Part shown: positions 62,285 through 64,000 of the stretch, in pieces
Layout of the letters: each line of letters starts with the position of its first letter
Position numbering within the stretch: the stretch's first letter is position 1
Origin: Pocillopora verrucosa
Taxonomy: Eukaryota; Cnidaria; Anthozoa; Scleractinia; Pocilloporidae
NCBI RefSeq assembly: GCF_036669915.1
Contig: NC_089315.1
Coordinates: 16,671,003 to 16,735,002 of the forward strand
Direction: 5' to 3'
DNA: 64,000 nt
Program-made: the position numbers and the translations under genes
The notes under the pieces: model-generated
Told to the model about the DNA's origin: nothing
Database searches by the model: none
Seen by the model: only the letters and a program-made list of their open reading frames with translations

Positions 62285-64000
62285 TTAATAGTATGATCCA
62301 AACCATTTGTTGAAAGTTCTGCTCAAGAATCCTTGTCCTGAAAAATAATGCACAATTGAGACTTGGCGAATAATGGCCTGCTTACCAGAAAGGAGAGAGA
62401 ATTAGATAAACTGAATTTAGGTTGAAATAATACTACATGCACCCTTGCCGAATGAGGGATTCCTGCCCTTACCACACCCCTTAGAATCCTGCTAATAAGC
62501 CCCCTTTTTGAATAAACCAACCCGCTGTTTATATTGGCTGAGACAAATCCTTTTGTTAGCTGTAGAAACCACTGGATTTTAACAGGGCACTTTCGGTATG
62601 TATATGGTTTGAGCAACTTACCGGTTTGTTGAGTAGATTGGCTATTAAAGTGATAAGTCTGAGGGTAAACGGAAACCTGAGATCCACTTGGAATGATGCT
62701 CATTGACGGTAATGGGCGATGCTGTAAAAAGGGACTCCCTAGACAATCGAAGACAGTTTAACGAACCTTAACTTACTACGAAGGTTTTCGTTGATAAATT
62801 TCTGTTCATTTAGATACCATTCACTAAAGGAGCGTCGTAAGTTAAGGGTCGAGTGCAAGTCGCTGTTCGAAAACGAGCTCGTGCTTCACAACTGAACTGA
62901 TCTAACGAGAATGATCGACTACACGAAGCCCAGATGCGAGAAAACGGTAAACGTGGAGCGTAGTTTTCCTTATAGTATTCTTAAGGTAGCTACATTCTGC
63001 TAACTTACATCTGTGACCTTAACAGCAAATTGACTTAATGCATAAAAGAAATCTCTGAACTTTTCAGCTCTCCTGACGAAAATTGAATGTTTTCACGTTC
63101 AATTTGTCAGAATGAGTAAACCGTACCCTTGATCGCGAAAGTCCTCCTCTTGGCGGGGGAAGCTAGCTTGTTAGTGAAAGTATGATACATTTGTCATATT
63201 ATGTTCAACTGATCATACCTTTGGCTTTCTCTGAAGACGGGTTGATCTCACTGGATGTGCCGGTGTTCTTGAATGCAGCATCATTTGAGATAATTGCCGG
63301 ACTGTTTCTTAGAGTTTCAACTTCAGCAAAGTTAGGTGTAGGGGTATGTGGTGATGTTGTAATGCCTTTAGCTCTCTTGGAAAAGGGATTCACTTTGTTA
63401 CCAGAGGAATCTGTGATATTGTTGGATGGAACACCTTTGAGATGGACTAGTGGAGTGTTATTCTCATTTTTAGCTCCTCTTATATTAGTGGCAGGACAAT
63501 CAAGTATTGGTCGCTCTTGAGTCTTAGCTTTCATGGACCACGGGTTAATCTGTTCGCCTAAGCACTGAGTGGTAATATTGAATACTGTATTCCCGAACAC
63601 AGCATCGTTTGAGGAAATTATCGCACTGTTTCTGACAGTTTGAGCTGGAAACAAAGTGGCCGCTGGGATGTGTGATGTTTTTGTGACGCCGATAGCTCTC
63701 CTGGAAAAGGGATTCACCTTGTTACCATAAGAATCAGTGATATTGTTGGATGGAACCCCACTGAGTTGAGCGGGTGGAGTGTTATTCTCAACTTTAGTTC
63801 TGGCGATGTCAGCGGCTGGGCAATTGAGTGTTGGTCGATCCAGCACCTCGGCTTTGTTGGAAAATGGTTTAATCCGTGTGCCAGAGGACCGAATGGTGAT
63901 GTTAGATCCAAGATGTCTCGGTTGGATTGGCGGGGTACACTTGTCGACTTCAGTTCTCTCGAAATTATTCAGAGGACTTTGTGCTGGTCGATCCAAACGT
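62285..64000 (-). CDS. Coiled-coil/NPF-repeat protein, copy 3, 3-prime part (continues beyond the window)
   Basis: Exon 6 runs from beyond 64,000 to 63,219 and is open throughout (263 residues visible), with NPFSKRA and NPFSRRA repeats and GVPSNNITD spacers. Then 62,721-62,622 (HRPLPSMSIIPSGSQ, ending STQQTG) and 62,337-62,285 (QGFLSRTFNKWFGSYY, stop). Borders match copy 1. As there, exon 6 ends in phase 1 while the next exon reads in phase 0. No frame damage is visible in the part seen. Confidence 0.62.

Larger units (their letters stand above)
59926..64000. repeat. Segmental duplication block Y, copy 3 (runs off the window)
   Basis: It starts tgtctggtttagagtac and follows copy 1 through the ASS1 last exon, then the minus-strand coiled-coil gene. 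It lacks the telomeric insertion of copy 1. Confidence 0.93.

Overview
This is eukaryotic nuclear DNA: AT-rich, with short exons bounded by GT/AG splice sites, long introns, dispersed MITE-like repeats and decayed transposons. The mix (argininosuccinate synthase and a quinone oxidoreductase in many small exons, THAP and SAP-domain transposon remnants, a Penelope-like retroelement, vertebrate-type TTAGGG telomeric units) fits an anthozoan cnidarian, most likely a stony coral. That is inference; no species can be named from the sequence.

Layout. 1-12,600: accessory DNA. It holds a decayed THAP/DDE4 transposase (about 3.6-4.2 kb), minus-strand exons of an unidentified gene that include a recent tandem exon duplication (6.1-6.5 kb), and a 241-283 bp tandem duplication (11.6-12.1 kb). 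12,675-12,845: a frameshifted SLC6-transporter fragment. 15,117-20,135 (+): a complete five-exon zeta-crystallin-type quinone oxidoreductase, 329 codons. 21,800-30,709 (+): a complete 17-exon argininosuccinate synthase, 418 codons, the arginine/urea-cycle ligase. These two are the conserved housekeeping genes of the window.

30,000-64,000: a young segmental-duplication array. A block of up to about 7.4 kb (Y) occurs three times: 30.0-37.4, 48.5-54.2 and 59.9-64.0+ kb. It carries a minus-strand gene for a coiled-coil protein with repeated Asn-Pro-Phe-Ser-Lys motifs, which I do not recognise. Copy 1 looks most intact, copy 2 has an exon-fusing deletion and a frameshifted first exon, and copy 3 runs off the window. 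Because the block begins inside the last ASS1 intron, copies 1 and 3 both carry the last ASS1 exon; in copy 3 it has a nonsense codon. Two further blocks (Z and X) repeat in the same order, so the original unit was Y-Z-X.

The most notable object is an 8,126 bp insertion at 37,434-45,559 between Y and Z of copy 1. It has 36 bp imperfect terminal inverted repeats, a 4 bp AAAC target duplication and an empty site at the matching point of copy 2 (54,185-54,188). Near each end lies a minisatellite array (35 bp units left, 33 bp units right). The arrays share a 13 bp palindromic core and are in inverted orientation. Inside are two divergent multi-exon genes, one unidentified and one resembling a SAM-dependent methyltransferase but broken by an internal frameshifting deletion. 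A 1.1 kb SAP/THAP transposon derivative is nested within. I cannot assign the 8.1 kb element to a known transposon superfamily.
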